Source: Toxorhynchites rutilus septentrionalis
Lineage: Eukaryota > Arthropoda > Insecta > Diptera > Culicidae
DNA: 64,000 bases
NCBI RefSeq assembly: GCF_029784135.1
Contig: NC_073744.1
Coordinates: 83,535,035 to 83,599,034, forward strand
Direction of reading: 5' to 3'
A model generated the notes under the pieces. That model saw only the letters and a list, made by a program, of their open reading frames with translations, ran no database searches and was not told the origin of the DNA. Shown here one piece after another: positions 32,140 to 43,599 of the stretch. The position numbers and the translations under genes are program-made. Within the stretch, counting starts at the first letter, position 1. Every line of letters begins with the position of its first letter.

Positions 32140-33759
32140 CGATTTTTTTCTTTTAACTTCTTGCTTTTTAATATTTATTTTCGTGATATAATAACCATGA
32201 GTCATTTTTGAAAAAAAAACTGGAAAGAATCGGATTTTCTTCCTCAATTTGTTTTACATTTTTTGTCATTCTAACTAACTTCTTCTTTTTTGACTCTTCT
32301 CTATGCATCTGTACATGGTTTTTGGGAGCTACAATTCCTTGCATAATTTTGTTCTTGTTATACTTTTTATTTTTTGTTCTGAAAACACCATTCAACGGTT
32401 GCTGAGAAATACGGTAGAATCAGAATTTTTGTACTAATTTTCCCTTATTGGGAAAAAGCTAATTTATTATACATATATTATACATATTATAATTGTTTTT
32501 GTATTTATTTTGCGATTCTGCGAAAACACAGACCTATGTTCCGATATATGCCAACCTTAGATAGTATCCGTCACGTATTTTTTTTAGTTTTAGGCTTACA
32601 AATTTTACAACATGTTCGTTTCTCTCTATTGCACGGAATGTTTCCTAACCACATAAATTGGAGATTTGGAGATGTCAATTGGCCGTCGAGTTCACACGAT
32701 TTCACGTCGATCGACTTCTGTTACATAAAATATTTTGATAACGTGGAGTAAAATATCAACGTAACTTTGTTTGAAGTAGGACTACGTTTTTCATTCCTGT
32801 ACTGGGGTGCAAGTTCAAAGTTTCGAAAGCTTTAGGTTGGAGATGCGAGGTTTTTATCATTAATAATTATTTTCAGGCTGAACGAAGTAGTATGGTAATT
32901 ATTTTATTCAAAAAATAAAATGTCTAACAGTTCTATGCTTGATTTTAGTACCGACTATTGAAATCACGCAATCTGTATATAAGTGGGTGCCCGCTCGGAA
33001 ATGAATTTAGCTATGATTGTGAAGTGGGTGTCGATCTGATTGGTGCCTCTAGTCGAAAACGAACTATCGATGATGATTCGATATAGACTGCGTAAAAATG
33101 GTGCCATTGGTTATGAAGCGGAGAAAATAAAATGTTTATTATTGAGAATATTTGATAAAAGCAACAGTGCCAATGTCATAACATGAGTGCACATGCATGT
33201 GGGTTTCGTAAGTCGTAGCTTTGCATACCATTAGGTGCAGAGAGTTTGTATACTGAATCGCACGAAAGGGTGGTTGAGGTCTCGCTCGGCCTCTCGTCGG
33301 TTGCGGACGTGTTTTTCGTTCGCTCCGTTTTGAGTTAACTATGCTATCATTTTCTAAGAGTGTTGGTGATATTATTGAAAATAATGCTGTTTCTCAACCG
33401 ATCCGAACGAGTGTTTACAGTTGAAACCCATTTGAAGGTGTTTTTGCAAGGGAAATGTGTTTTTCAATTGAATTGAATTTCCAGTTTTGGTATTTGAAAG
33501 ATCTTTTTCATATTCTTTCTTGTTGCGGGACGCGCGTGGGTGTGTTAGTGCATGTGAGTGAGAGCCAGAGTTTTCCAAGAAGGTGTGCGTTAGCAGAGGC
33601 ATAGCGACGATGGGGAGATGAGTAGTTATATTTTCTCTTTCTCGTTATATTTTGTCTCTAATCTTCTGCCGTTGAAAGTTCCTTCGTGTTGCTCTTTTAC
33701 ATCATCTGTCATAGCCCTTGAGGGGATATAAATAATTGGTGCTTGTTCGGAGAACGCGG
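32140..33759. other. Unassigned; family-beta 5' block at 32775-32850
   Basis: GAAGTAGGACTACG near 32779 is followed by a beta-type block on the plus strand (GGGGTGCAAGTTCAAAGTTTC). A 25-base segment at 33255-33279 recurs at 41271-41295. No gene seen. Confidence 0.4.
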
Positions 33760-34130
33760 CCGTTTAAAAGGTATTAGTATCAGTTTTCAGATATTGAAGC
33801 ACAGGTTCCAGATTCAAGTAACGAATTTGTGATACTTGAGCTTGAGCTTGAACTTGAGCTTGGGTAGACTGTACAATTCGTAGTTGTTCTCCGTGATTGA
33901 CCTGAACCAACCAAATTGCACAAAGAACACACATAATGACGCTTGGGACTAGCAAATCATTCTCGTTGTGCAATTTTCGGTGATTCGAGCTTTAAATGGT
34001 CAATAACGACGCCGGCCACGTCCTCACAGTCACCAGGGGAAGGGAAGGAATGTTAGTATGATATTCGCCGCCCGAAGGCCAGAAGGGTCGCCTCTATAGC
34101 GTGGTTCCCTAGCGTTTATCATGGAAGGGA
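33760..34130 (-). repeat. F4a: repeat with an inverted partner at 39400-41300
   Basis: 33935-34125 reads, inverted, as 39406-39591. 33765-33935 reads, inverted, as 41180-41290. A CAAGCT-type microsatellite lies at 33835-33865. This copy is continuous, while the partner is split by a LINE fragment. Confidence 0.75.
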
Positions 34131-34149
34131 TAGTTGCATGGAAGGGATA

Positions 34150-35740
34150 GTTGTATCTTCTATGATACTACAAGCTGCAGAGGTATTCCGAAAAGGAAAC
34201 CCTGTAAAACAATTGGATCGGCTATATATATATTATTACCAATCGGGTGTATTCTTGTTGAACTTCAATCACGTCGTCGAGAGTTATTTTTTGGGAAACC
34301 TAAGAAGGCAACCGAAAAAACTCCTCTAAAGTCAGTCGGATCTACGGTATACTCTATTATTCACACATACTGTTTATCATACTTCAATCGCGCCGACGAA
34401 GAGTTGTCTTTGGGAAACCTGAGAAGGTAACCATGAGTGCGAAATTGCAGCCGCACGAATCGTATGCAATCGCGAGAAGTAAACAACTACACAAAACTGT
34501 ACCGGTGCGGCCGCCACTGCTTCCTCGCCCCACACGGATCGAGTGTACAAAATAGTCTAACTCCCCTCGCCAGTCACCGTACAGTCAAATCGTGGTATGA
34601 ATTCCGATCCAATATAATAGCACTCAAGGCTACGGTGATAGTGGATCCGAGCTCTAACGAAAACTTGATTGCACAACTGGCGAACATAAAAAACCACTCT
34701 GCTAGCCCGAATCATACTGATCCGAACCAAGCGAAGGGAAGCAATGCACCCACACTAATACAATTCCGTGCAGCTGAAATCCCACGACCGCACATAACTC
34801 GTACGGTCACATTATCGCACATCCGCAGCTTAAAATAGACTCTGAGCTTAATTCAAGGGCTAAAGGGCTAAAAACCTGAAGAATGAAAGAATGAAAGAAC
34901 GATAAATTAATGACTTAATGAATTAGATAATTCAATTTTCAAATAAATTCATTCAAATGATTAACTTTTTTCAAAATTTTTAGAAGAACTTAGCTTGGGT
35001 TGCTGCCAGTTAATGATGTTTGCCATTCCTCCGAGGTACATGGTGATATTTCCACAGCGGTACGCACTCATACTCAAATTACGCGTTGGTTGATGTCCAT
35101 ATTCCCGTTATTGTAGCAACAGCGGTAGAGACGAAAGACGCTATTCTCTCCAAATAGAGCATTCCACTTTCACAAGCTCTGTTCCTATCGGCTCTCTCAC
35201 TTAGCAAGTAAGCACAACGAGTGTATCACACGCGAGGAAGGGGAGTTTAAAAAACACCCGGGAGGAAAAAAATGGAAAACACGTTCTCACGAGAAAAAGA
35301 AACTAACGCATTGACACCAAGACGCCATTGTTCAACTGTATGAAAAGTTCGTTAGTGTATGTGTTTCTGTAATTTTATATAGCGTGTGTAGTGCATTTTT
35401 GGGTATGTATTTAGGTTTGTGATTGTAAGTTCCCAAGCCATCTTTAAATTTGCTCGTGTTCTCAAATTGAACTTTTGACGTTTTCATTTAGTTTAGTTCC
35501 AGTTTTGTGTTTGGACGTTGAAAGCACGCCGTCACGATGGAAATTTATAAAGCGTTCGCATGACGAATATCGGAATATATCACCGGAGCGATTGATTTTA
35601 GAGAAATTATCTTGGTTACCTTCTCAGGTTTCCCAAAAATGGAATATATCGCCAGTGATGTTAGTTTTATAGAGGTTTTCTCGGTTACCTTCTCAGGTTT
35701 TCCATAGTTAACTCTTGGTTGTCGCGATTGGATATAGAGT
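34150..35740. mobile_element. Fold-back type element with repeated arms
   Basis: The left arm (34175-34435) contains two diverged tandem copies ending GGGAAACCTGAGAAGGTAACC. The right arm (35570-35715) contains two inverted copies of the same sequence. The interior includes an open frame at 34437-34838 (133 codons) with no recognised motif; I do not treat it as a gene. Confidence 0.5.
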
Positions 35741-35914
35741 AAAAAGTACTTGAGATAAATAATAACAACACAGGTTTTCCTTATCAGGATACCTAAAGAA
35801 TATCTCTACTGTGTGTTGTGACAAGTAGAATTTTCAGAATTTTGTTTCATCGAGTGCCCGACAATTCGCACAAACATAATCATATCACTTACCGCAGTGA
35901 ATCCTGATTTTTGA
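35741..35914. other. Short spacer
   Basis: No gene seen. Confidence 0.4.
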
Positions 35915-36620
35915 CGTGGGACTACGTCTAACCGGAATATATGGGGGGGTAAAATGAAAACATAAACACTGAACATGCAGGAATAAATACAAGATTTCGA
36001 ATGCTTATAACTCGAAAATTTTCTACTGGATTGGAAAGATCTTTGCATCAATTGATAGGGAATATTTCTACGCATATGTCGCAATTAATGAAATGTTATG
36101 TTGACGTAGGACTACGTCTAACCGGAAGATATAGGGGGTGAAATGGAAATCTAGGCACTGAACAAGTACGAAAAAATGCAAGATTTGGAACGCTTATAAC
36201 TCGAGCATTTCTCAATAGATCGCAAAGGTTTTTGCATCAATTGATAGGAAATATATCTACGCATCTATCATAACGAATAACATTTCATTTTTCTTGAGAT
36301 AAATAATTGAATAATTGTGAAATATCAAGCATTCTCAAAATTCACTATGTGCCCATTTTTGATTGGTCCATTTTGTGCTCCTCAAATCGTACCGACCAAA
36401 ACGGGCAACCAGAGCAGCAGCGAAATAGAATGAAGCACGATTGGAAAGGAAAAAGAAAAAAATGAACGAAACATTGGTCGCAGTCTCACACATGCGTAAT
36501 TCTCGAGGCAGCCAGTCAGCTTAAAAATCCCCGCTCCGCTGCCGTAACGATCATTCTCATTCAAACCGTACACCACATCGGTTCGCATCACAACACATCA
36601 ACAAACCAACCCAAGCACCC

Positions 36621-36860
36621 ATGTCTGGACATGGTAAAGGAGGAAAAGTGAAGGGAAAGGCAAAGTCCCGCTCGAACCGTGTTGATATGGAGTTCCCCGC
36701 AAGGGTAGCTAGGCCGAGCGCGTTAGTACCAGTGCACCAGTCGCCGCCGTTATATAGTTTCGGCCGCCGAAGTGATCGAGTTGGCTGGTAAAGCTGCTCG
36801 CGACGATAAGAAAAACCGCATTCAGAACAGAACACATTAAGACAACAACAGGCAGTTGCA
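36621..36860 (+). pseudogene. Histone H2A pseudogene 1
   Basis: H2A pairs with H2B in the nucleosome. The start is well preserved: ATG at 36621, then MSGHGKGGKVKGKAKSRSNR, one residue different from the usual insect N-terminus. Then frameshifts begin. Pieces of LLRKGN, ERVGAGAP and YLAAV can be recognised in other frames, and a clear segment equivalent to EVLELAGNAARDNKKTRI is at about 36768-36825. The first frame stops at about 36789-36791. Upstream CTTAAAAATCCCC (about 36518) and a CATTCTCATTC segment look like an old core promoter. A degenerate histone stem-loop lies downstream at 37045-37062. Confidence 0.85.
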
Positions 36861-37044
36861 GCGAGTGGCGAGTGGCAAACGCAATCGCAAAACGGCAGCA
36901 GGTAGCAGAAGAAAAAAGTTTGTTCTTTTTACAATCTGCTTTGGTGGCAAATCCAGAACAAGGCGGCATCGAGGGCGTTCGAAATGGTTTTTTTTTCAAA
37001 ACCACGAGTACTAAGTTTTCTAAATTGGAACCATTCCATAAAAC

Positions 37045-37062
37045 AAGGCGCTTTTCAGGGTC
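37045..37062 (+). terminator. Degenerate histone 3' stem-loop after H2A copy 1
   Basis: AAGGCGCTTTTCAGGGTC keeps the CTTTTCAGG loop, but the left stem is mutated. Confidence 0.5.
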
Positions 37063-37439
37063 ATTAAACCTTCCAAAAAAAGAGTTTAGGAAATAAAGTT
37101 CAATGCGTTCTAAAACATTATCCAAAATAATAATAAAACACAAATTGATGTTTTCATAATTTGTTTGCCAGGATCTGATGAGTATGTGAATTTGGCAGTA
37201 GTTCTGAGCTTATTGATAGTTGGGGACTTTCAAGATTATTCAATTTTCACCAACTCTTAAATTGTTTCCAGATTGAAAGTACAGTAATTTACAATTAGTT
37301 CGACATTTAGCTAATTGGACGGACATGTAATGCGACTTATTTAGTCGGACATTTTTGTAAACATAGAGATCCAAATTATGACCGCACATTGAAAGTCGAC
37401 ACTGTACCACTGTCATCGCAAATGTTCAATTACAGGTTC

Positions 37440-38380
37440 AAATCGCCTCCAATGCGACAGTGAGTGGCGCTTCGGTACGTTGCATTGAATGTAATTTACT
37501 GTAAAATATGTCACAAGCTGGATGGGAAGAAATTTTCCAACTGTGAAAGATGAGGCGAGTGGCAAATGCAATCGCTAAACAGAAAGGTTTAGCCGAACAA
37601 GATGGGGATAACGAGTGACAACAAAACAATAAACTCTTTAGATTGAAGATAATTTTGTGATCCTGAAAAGGACCCTTTTCAGCCTGCATGTGAATCCAAC
37701 GAGCGAACAAATCGTAATGAATGTATTTTTTTTGCCATCGCTCCCTTTTAACGCTCATTCGTTCGTCTCGTTGGACTCGCCCCTCTGGCTGAGTCTGCCG
37801 ATTTGTCTCTATCCTGTGAGTGTGTACCGCTAGAGTTTAAAACACGCGGACCCCAAAAAAATATCTTATTTTCTTTCAAACCGTAAACCCGTGTGGTTGT
37901 ACGGCATCGGCACCGTGGACGTAACAAAGGAGGACAAGTTAAGGAAAAGGCAAAGTCTCACTCGAACCGTGCAGGTCTCCAGTTCTCTGTTGGTCGCATT
38001 CACTGATTGCTCCGCAAGGGTAACTAGGCCGAACGGATTGGTGCCGGAGCACCAGTATACCTAACAGCGATTATAGAGTTTCGGCCGTCGGAGTGCTCGA
38101 GTTGGCTTGCAAAGCTGCTCACGACAATCAGAAAACCCGCATCAAGAACAGAGCAGCTTCGGTTCGGCGCTCATCAAGGCAACAATTAGTTTCAGTGAGT
38201 GGCAAACTGCTTCTCCGGCACGTCGCATTAAATGTAATTTACTGAACAATATGTCACAAGCTGGATAGGAAGAAATTTTCCAACTGTGAAAGCTGTGGCG
38301 AGTGGCAAACGTATTAGCTAAACAGGAAGGTTTAACCGAACAAGATGGGAATATCGAGTGATAACAAAAACACAACACCA
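37440..38380 (+). repeat. Degenerate direct repeats, period about 700-740 bp, around the H2A copies
   Basis: The segment GAGTGGCAAACGCAATCGC recurs with changes near 36867, 37557 and 38297. The stretches at 37450-37630 and 38200-38370 are alignable by eye throughout. This suggests that a tandem multi-unit histone segment was taken up, not a single gene. A near-palindrome at 37663-37682 (CTGAAAAGG and CCTTTTCAG arms) resembles a histone stem-loop. Confidence 0.6.
37913..38175 (+). pseudogene. Histone H2A pseudogene 2
   Basis: The start codon is lost. Readable pieces in order: [17 protein letters not shown], a stop, LLRKGN, a stop, AERIGAGAPVYL, then in a shifted frame the segment equivalent to EVLELAGNAARDNKKTRI. 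It is independent of copy 1 (different stops and indels), so the duplication is old. A stem-loop-like GGTTCTTTTCAACC follows at 38383. Confidence 0.85.
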
Positions 38381-38382
38381 AA

Positions 38383-38396
38383 GGTTCTTTTCAACC
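38383..38396 (+). terminator. Histone-type 3' stem-loop after H2A copy 2
   Basis: GGTTCTTTTCAACC keeps the TTTTCA loop region and a self-complementary stem. Confidence 0.55.
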
Positions 38397-38664
38397 CTCA
38401 ACATATTCATAAAGAGTAAACAGTAAACTAATCCATTTTTCAGGTAGATAGGTAGGTATTCACGTAGGAGAAGAAAATAAAACAATATATTTAAAATATA
38501 TATTTAACAAAAGCTGTCCCCTTTGTATAGTCCTACGTCACTCCGGTTACGTCCCTGACATTACCCACCCGTCTTTTTAATTAGATAAATAATTGAATAA
38601 CTGTAAAATGTTAAGAGCTATCTCAACGCCCTAACTACCTCGTTTTGATTGGTCCGCATTACGG

Positions 38665-39190
38665 TTTCCCCATCACATACTTCGAAACCAAGCTGCCTTG
38701 GGGAAATCGGAATTGCAAATACATGAAAGTAGTGGGAGCTTTTGTTTCCACCGAAATGTGTTTCCCTAACACAGACTTCAAATCCAAGGAGCGTGGGGAA
38801 GTTGGCATTGCAAATTCATGCAAGTCGGGGTCATTTTTGTTCCGACTGAAATGTATTTCCCTAACACATACTTCAAATCCATGGAGCGAGGGGAAATTGG
38901 CTTTGCAAATATATGCAAGTCGGGGGCATTTTTGTTCCGACTAAAATATGTTTCCTAAACACAGACTTCAGAACCAAGGTGTCTAGAGAAATTGGGATTG
39001 CAAATTTATGCAGATCGGGAGTATTTTTGTTCCGACTGAAATCTGTTTACCTATAAAGACTTCTAAACCAAGGTGTCTGGGGAAATCGGCATTACAAATA
39101 CATGCAAACTGCGAGTACATTTGTACTTGCTTGCCTTTGTGCAGACTAGAGCATGTTTCCCTAACACGGTCTTTTAAACTTAGGTACCTG
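38665..39190 (+). repeat. Minisatellite of D8/D10
   Basis: About six units of 70-95 bp of the same type as in D1 and D2 (TTTTTGTTCCGACTGAAAT, CTAACACAGACTTC). Open frames through it are artefacts of the repeat. Confidence 0.85.
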
Positions 39191-39591
39191 GTAAAATCGT
39201 GCAGACACTAGAGACATGGCATTCGTTCAAACTTTTTACTCACAACGCAAATATATTGAATTCGGAAATGGTTTAATTTAATCAAAGATCAATACAAACA
39301 AATGATTATTAAGCTAAGATAGTCCCACGTCAACCTTGCGATTATATCATAGATATAACCCACCCTTTTTCTTAGCCATTCCCACTAACAACTATCCCTT
39401 CCATGATAAACGCTAGGGAACCACGCTATAGAAGCGACCCTTCTGGCCTTCGGGCGGCGGCGAATATCATACTAACATTCCTTCCCTTCCCCTGGTGACT
39501 GTGAGGACGTGGCCGGCCTCGTTATTGACCATTTAAAGCTCGAATCACCGAAAATTGCACAACGAGAATGATTTGCTAGTCCCAAGCGTCA

Positions 39592-41180
39592 TTCATTTAT
39601 TTTATACATAAATGATCTGCGACGAGTTTTACGATACTGTGACATTAATTTGTTCGCGGATGATACTGTCCTGTTCATCTCAGCTAAGGATATAAAAGAA
39701 ACCGCGGAACACATAGACGAAGATTTGCATTCTCTGGCTCAGTGGCTTAAATTTAAACAATTAAAGTTAAATATTGGCAAAACAAAATACATGCTCATTT
39801 CTGCAGCAAACTCCAGTATTGACGTAAATTTTGAAATAGATGGTGAGACATTAGAACGCGTGAAAGAAATCAAATACTTAGGAGTTATTATTGATGACAC
39901 GTTAACTTTCAAGTCTCACATCAATAATGTCATCAAAAAGATGGCCAAGAAGTACGGCGTTTTGTGTCGTTTGAAGAAAGAGTTGACAATAAACAGTAAA
40001 ATTAAATTGTATAAATCATTGATTTCACCGCACATAGATTTTTGCTCGTCGATCCTCTTCCTTGCAAATAATACACAATTAACGAGATTGCAGCGTTTAC
40101 AAAATAAAGTAATGCGTTTGATTTTAAGATGTAGTAGATACACTTCCTCCAGTTTGATGTTGGACGCGCTACAGTGGCTATCTGTGAAGCAGAGAATTTA
40201 TTACATGACAATGGTGTTCATCTTCAAAATTTTGAACGATATGCTGCCTCGATATTTGTGTGATCGAATTGAAAGAGGAAGTGATGTTCATAGATACAAT
40301 ACAAGAAACGCGAATGATGCAAGAACACACAACTTTATGTTTAGTAGGTCGCAGAACTCGTTGTTATATAAAGGTATAAATTTCTTCAATTCGATGCCCA
40401 GAGAAATTAAACGTGCGGCAACAATGGCAGAGTTCAAGAAAATGTGTATTTCACACGTAAAATCTGTTTTGTAAACAGGTTTTATAATTTTTCCTAAATC
40501 ATTCATTTATGTTATCAATTGATAAAAATTAATAAAATTTATTTACAGGTTAAACTACCATGTTCGTACTGATGATGATGATTTTTTTTTGTTTTGTTTA
40601 TGTATATTGTAAAAAAAAAGTAATAAGCGTTGTCTACGAGAGTTTGAGCCTCGCGCGCGTTTGGTCGGCCTGGACTATGGACTATGGAACACTGGCAGAA
40701 CACTGATATATAATGAAATTTTTATGTGGGTCTGAAGTGGAAACTGGAATGGGGATAGCTCATTCAGAATTGTCGTAAACTATCTTATCATAAGATGGTT
40801 ATATCGAGTATTTGTGAATGTGGCAGATCTCTATCATGTTCTAAGTAGACACTTTTAGATATTGGGTTCGATTCCCAATCTGTCAAGGATCTTCCCGGGT
40901 TGGAAATTTTCTTGACATGCCTTAAAAAAACTTTGGGTCTGAAGTTGGGATTATCATTATGATAATGTCGATAAGGATAGGACCATTGTTTTTCTTTTAA
41001 AGTTTTTGCCTATTTATGATGTTCGATTAATAGAAATTCATGCCTGCAACAGAGTCAGTTCGCTGTTTTGTTTTATAATACTGATATCTTAATTTGGTTA
41101 AATATAAATATTATCTATTAGATAAATCGGCCAGTTCAAACCTTTGTAGGGGTATGAGGTGGGTCATCATCATCATCATC
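39592..41180 (+). mobile_element. 5'-truncated LINE inserted in F4b
   Basis: An insertion of about 1.6 kb with a LINE ORF2 C-terminus at the 5' side and short CAT repeats at the 3' side. Possible 3' tails are a GAT run near 40573-40587 or the CAT run at 41167-41182, so the exact 3' limit is uncertain. 40600-41160 has no gene; a B-box-like GGGTTCGATTCCC near 40865 may mark a SINE fragment. Confidence 0.6.
39596..40474 (+). pseudogene. LINE reverse transcriptase C-terminal part (no RNase H)
   Basis: The frame is open from the truncation point: FILYINDL, then LFADDTVLF with the catalytic FADD at about 39653-39664, then LKLNIGKTKYMLIS, IKYLGVIIDD, YKSLISPHIDFCS and a C-terminus with YNTRN and LLYKGINFFNSMP, ending at 40474. 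The RYNTRN and NSMP motifs and the absence of RNase H fit CR1/L2-like LINEs; the clade is inferred. The N-terminal two thirds of ORF2 is missing, so it is dead on arrival. Confidence 0.8.
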
Positions 41181-41629
41181 ATTCTGTGTGTTCTTTGTGT
41201 AATTTGGTTGATTAAGGTCAATCACGGAATGCAAGTACGAAATGTACAGTCTACCCAAGCTCAAGCTCAAGCTGAATCGCACGAAAGGGTGGTTGATTTT
41301 AAACGTTGACAAAGATATATAATGGTGGTGTTTGAACAAATTTAAAATCGTATGTGGCGGCATCCATACTGGTAATAAGGACACATATCTCGTGTATTGT
41401 TTTCACGAGAACAAGAATGTATCAACCATCTTCAGTTGCTTCTACAAAGCCCACCCATCGATCCTTTCCAGAACAATCAGTCAGTCCAAAAGTTGATTTT
41501 TATTTATTCCTCTGTATCAATTATAATTCAACATTTATACTCATTCACTCACACACTTACACGAATAACGTTCAACAAATTCTCAAAAGATCCATTCATT
41601 CATTTATTGAAAATTGATTTAGATGCAAC

Positions 41630-41708
41630 TTCAAACAAATGATTACTAAGCTTAATATGCGATAGTCCTACGTCCACCTTTTGGTTATATCACAGATATA
41701 ACCCACCC
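41630..41708 (+). mobile_element. D11: 3' end fragment of a D element
   Basis: CAAACAAATGATTACTAAGC, then TAGTCCTACGTCCA, then a hairpin-like GGTTATATCACAGATATAACC cut, CCACCCC and a T run: the standard D 3' end without a body. Confidence 0.65.
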
Positions 41709-43126
41709 CTTTTTTTTTCTCGGATAACCGCACAAACATTACATTTTGTATAAACGATTTCAATCCAACGTTTATCGTTTGTATACATACATACCATTGT
41801 AAATACCAAATCTGATCGCTCGCGTTTGATTAATGAATCACAGATTTATAGCTCCCTGAGGTAACAACAATTTTCTGCTGGACAATGTCTTTCTTGCAGG
41901 GGCGTTAATCGCTTTTTTCGTTGTTGGGGGCGGATGCTTTCTCATGTTGCCTATTTCGTGAGAAATTTTATTGACATGCTCGATCTGTTAACGTCAGATG
42001 TATAAGAAAAAGAAATCAAGTTGTCACGAAACCTCGGGGCTTTTTTCGGAGTGGTTGGTTCTAATATTGGAAACGAATAGATATTTATTGCAGATATTTT
42101 CATTCATATTTCATTCATACTATCAAATAACCTACAGATAAATTTTTCACAATCATTCTTTAGCATTTTTCTTCTTTGGATTGCTAAATAACATGAAATA
42201 TTCCAAACACAATAAACTGATATAATGCTGAGGTAGTCTCAAAACCACGTTACTGATTTTCTTTCCTCTATGCATGTCATTGACAAAAATCAATCAGATT
42301 GTAATCACGGAGTGCAACCACGAAATATATCTTTTACTCTTCTACTTTTTCAAAATAATAACTGTTCACAGGTTCCCTAGATGGTTTTTAGGCTGAATTC
42401 TATCTGTATGATGGTAGCACTATGCAAAATAACTATCCAATGGGTAAAAATTGATATATAACATTCGATAACAAAATGATTAGAGGATGTTTATTACCCT
42501 TCGCCCCAGAGTTTGTGACCCGGTAGAAAATGTTTCATCTTTGATCGAAACCAATATTTAAAACTGCTGGAAAGTATTCCACCATGCGGTTGCCAAATTC
42601 CTCCGAAACAGATGATTGTTTCAACTTTGTCATTTTCAGCTCGTTTGCATAAATTAATATTCAACATTCTCACTCTTCGCAACAATGAAATATGCTTCAC
42701 AGCTAAACGGGAATGGGTCGGTAATAGACCGAGTGTCTGAGACAATCGAGAGCAATGTTGACCCACAGAAGAGGAAAAGGGGCAGTAAGCGACAAGTTGA
42801 GATAGAGCCTCGACGGAATGTGTACATCTTTATCGTTGAAGGGCTAATAGCAGCTGGTGGGAATTATATACAAACGCTCTGAAATTTCTGAACAAACAGA
42901 TTGAGCGAACCGGTCGGTCAGGCTTAAGTTTAAATAAGGAATAAGGTTTGCGTTTGAATAAAGTATAACAGCAAACGGTAGAGCGGCGAAGATTTTAGGT
43001 TTGCTAAAAGCACTCCTTTCATTGAATTTTAAATGTTTCAATTTGCTGCTAATTCCGCTTAATGGATCGATTTAAATTTTATTTTATTTGTGTCTTCTTT
43101 TCATATATTGTAATGTGTCGATATTA
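41709..43126. other. Unassigned
   Basis: No gene seen. Short open frames at 42494-42882 on both strands have no recognised motif. Confidence 0.35.
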
Positions 43127-43335
43127 GTTCTCCCGTAGCCGAGTGATTTGCGTCACACACTAAATATCATGCAGCAGTCTCGGATTCGAATCTCGTTTTG
43201 GTCGAGAGTTTTTTGTCAAAGTAATTTCTTGCATTGAGATCAATCCTATCCGAGAACTCTCGGAATACATTCAAATCTCAACTAAGTACTACTAATAAAA
43301 TGATGCAAATAATACCTACGTTGCGGCGGAAAAAG
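43127..43335 (+). mobile_element. S2d: tRNA-derived SINE
   Basis: A tRNA-like head (GTAGCCGAGTGATTTGCGTC, B box GGATTCGAATC) then the S2 tail (GGAATACATTCAAATCTCAA, AAGTACTACTAATAAAA, ATACCTACGTTG). GATATT at 43119-43124 and 43339-43344 may be a short target-site duplication. Confidence 0.7.
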
Positions 43336-43599
43336 TTATGATATTCATCAAACATTATTTCACTGATCATCATTTACAATGCATAATGCTGGGAAGTATT
43401 AAAAAATATTAAATATTGAATAGACAAAGCATGTTTCAAGTCTCTTCAGAAACAACCAATAGAAAAAAACCAAAATAGTTTTAATTTTTTTCGTATTTTT
43501 TTATTCAGTTTCATTTTAACGCGATTTCAACACAAAAATTCAAAAAGTGTAGGAATTTTTAGTTTGAACCGATAAATTGATATCTGACATTTTCGAATT

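Larger units (their letters stand above)
36100..38573 (+). mobile_element. D9: D-type element carrying two histone H2A pseudogenes
   Basis: It is about 2.47 kb, bounded by its insertion in D8/D10. The 5' end is TTGACGTAGGACTACGTC at 36101, followed by the gamma 5' block up to about 36395. The 3' end has TAGTCCTACGTCA at 38527-38539, an imperfect hairpin (arms GGTTACGTC and GACATTACC, loop CCT) and CCACCCGTC before TTTTT. Where D1, D2 and D10 carry the minisatellite, D9 carries histone promoter-like sequence and H2A gene copies. No target-site duplication beyond T's is visible. Confidence 0.75.
35915..39366 (+). mobile_element. D8/D10: D-type family gamma element, interrupted by D9
   Basis: The 5' part at 35915-36099 starts TTTTTGACGTGGGACTACG and matches D1/D2. 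It breaks off at AAATGTTAT (36099), and the sequence resumes at 38574 with TTTTTAATTAGATAAATAATT, exactly as uninterrupted D2 reads near 8880-8905. After this come the minisatellite, the 3' block, the inverted motif TAGTCCCACGTCAA, the hairpin at about 39341-39361 and CCACCC before a T run. Confidence 0.8.
39400..41300 (+). repeat. F4b: inverted partner of F4a, split by a LINE fragment
   Basis: 39406-39591 and 41180-41290 are adjacent, inverted, in F4a. The break is at CGTCATT (39585-39591); the sequence resumes after a run of CAT units ending near 41182. Confidence 0.7.

Noticed and set aside
34437..34838. 133-codon frame inside the fold-back element as a transposase or Gag gene
   Set aside because: No catalytic or zinc motif seen; composition is compatible with chance.
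36621..36860. Functional histone genes
   Set aside because: Both H2A copies and the H3 and H1-like copies contain stops, frameshifts or deletions in invariant regions.
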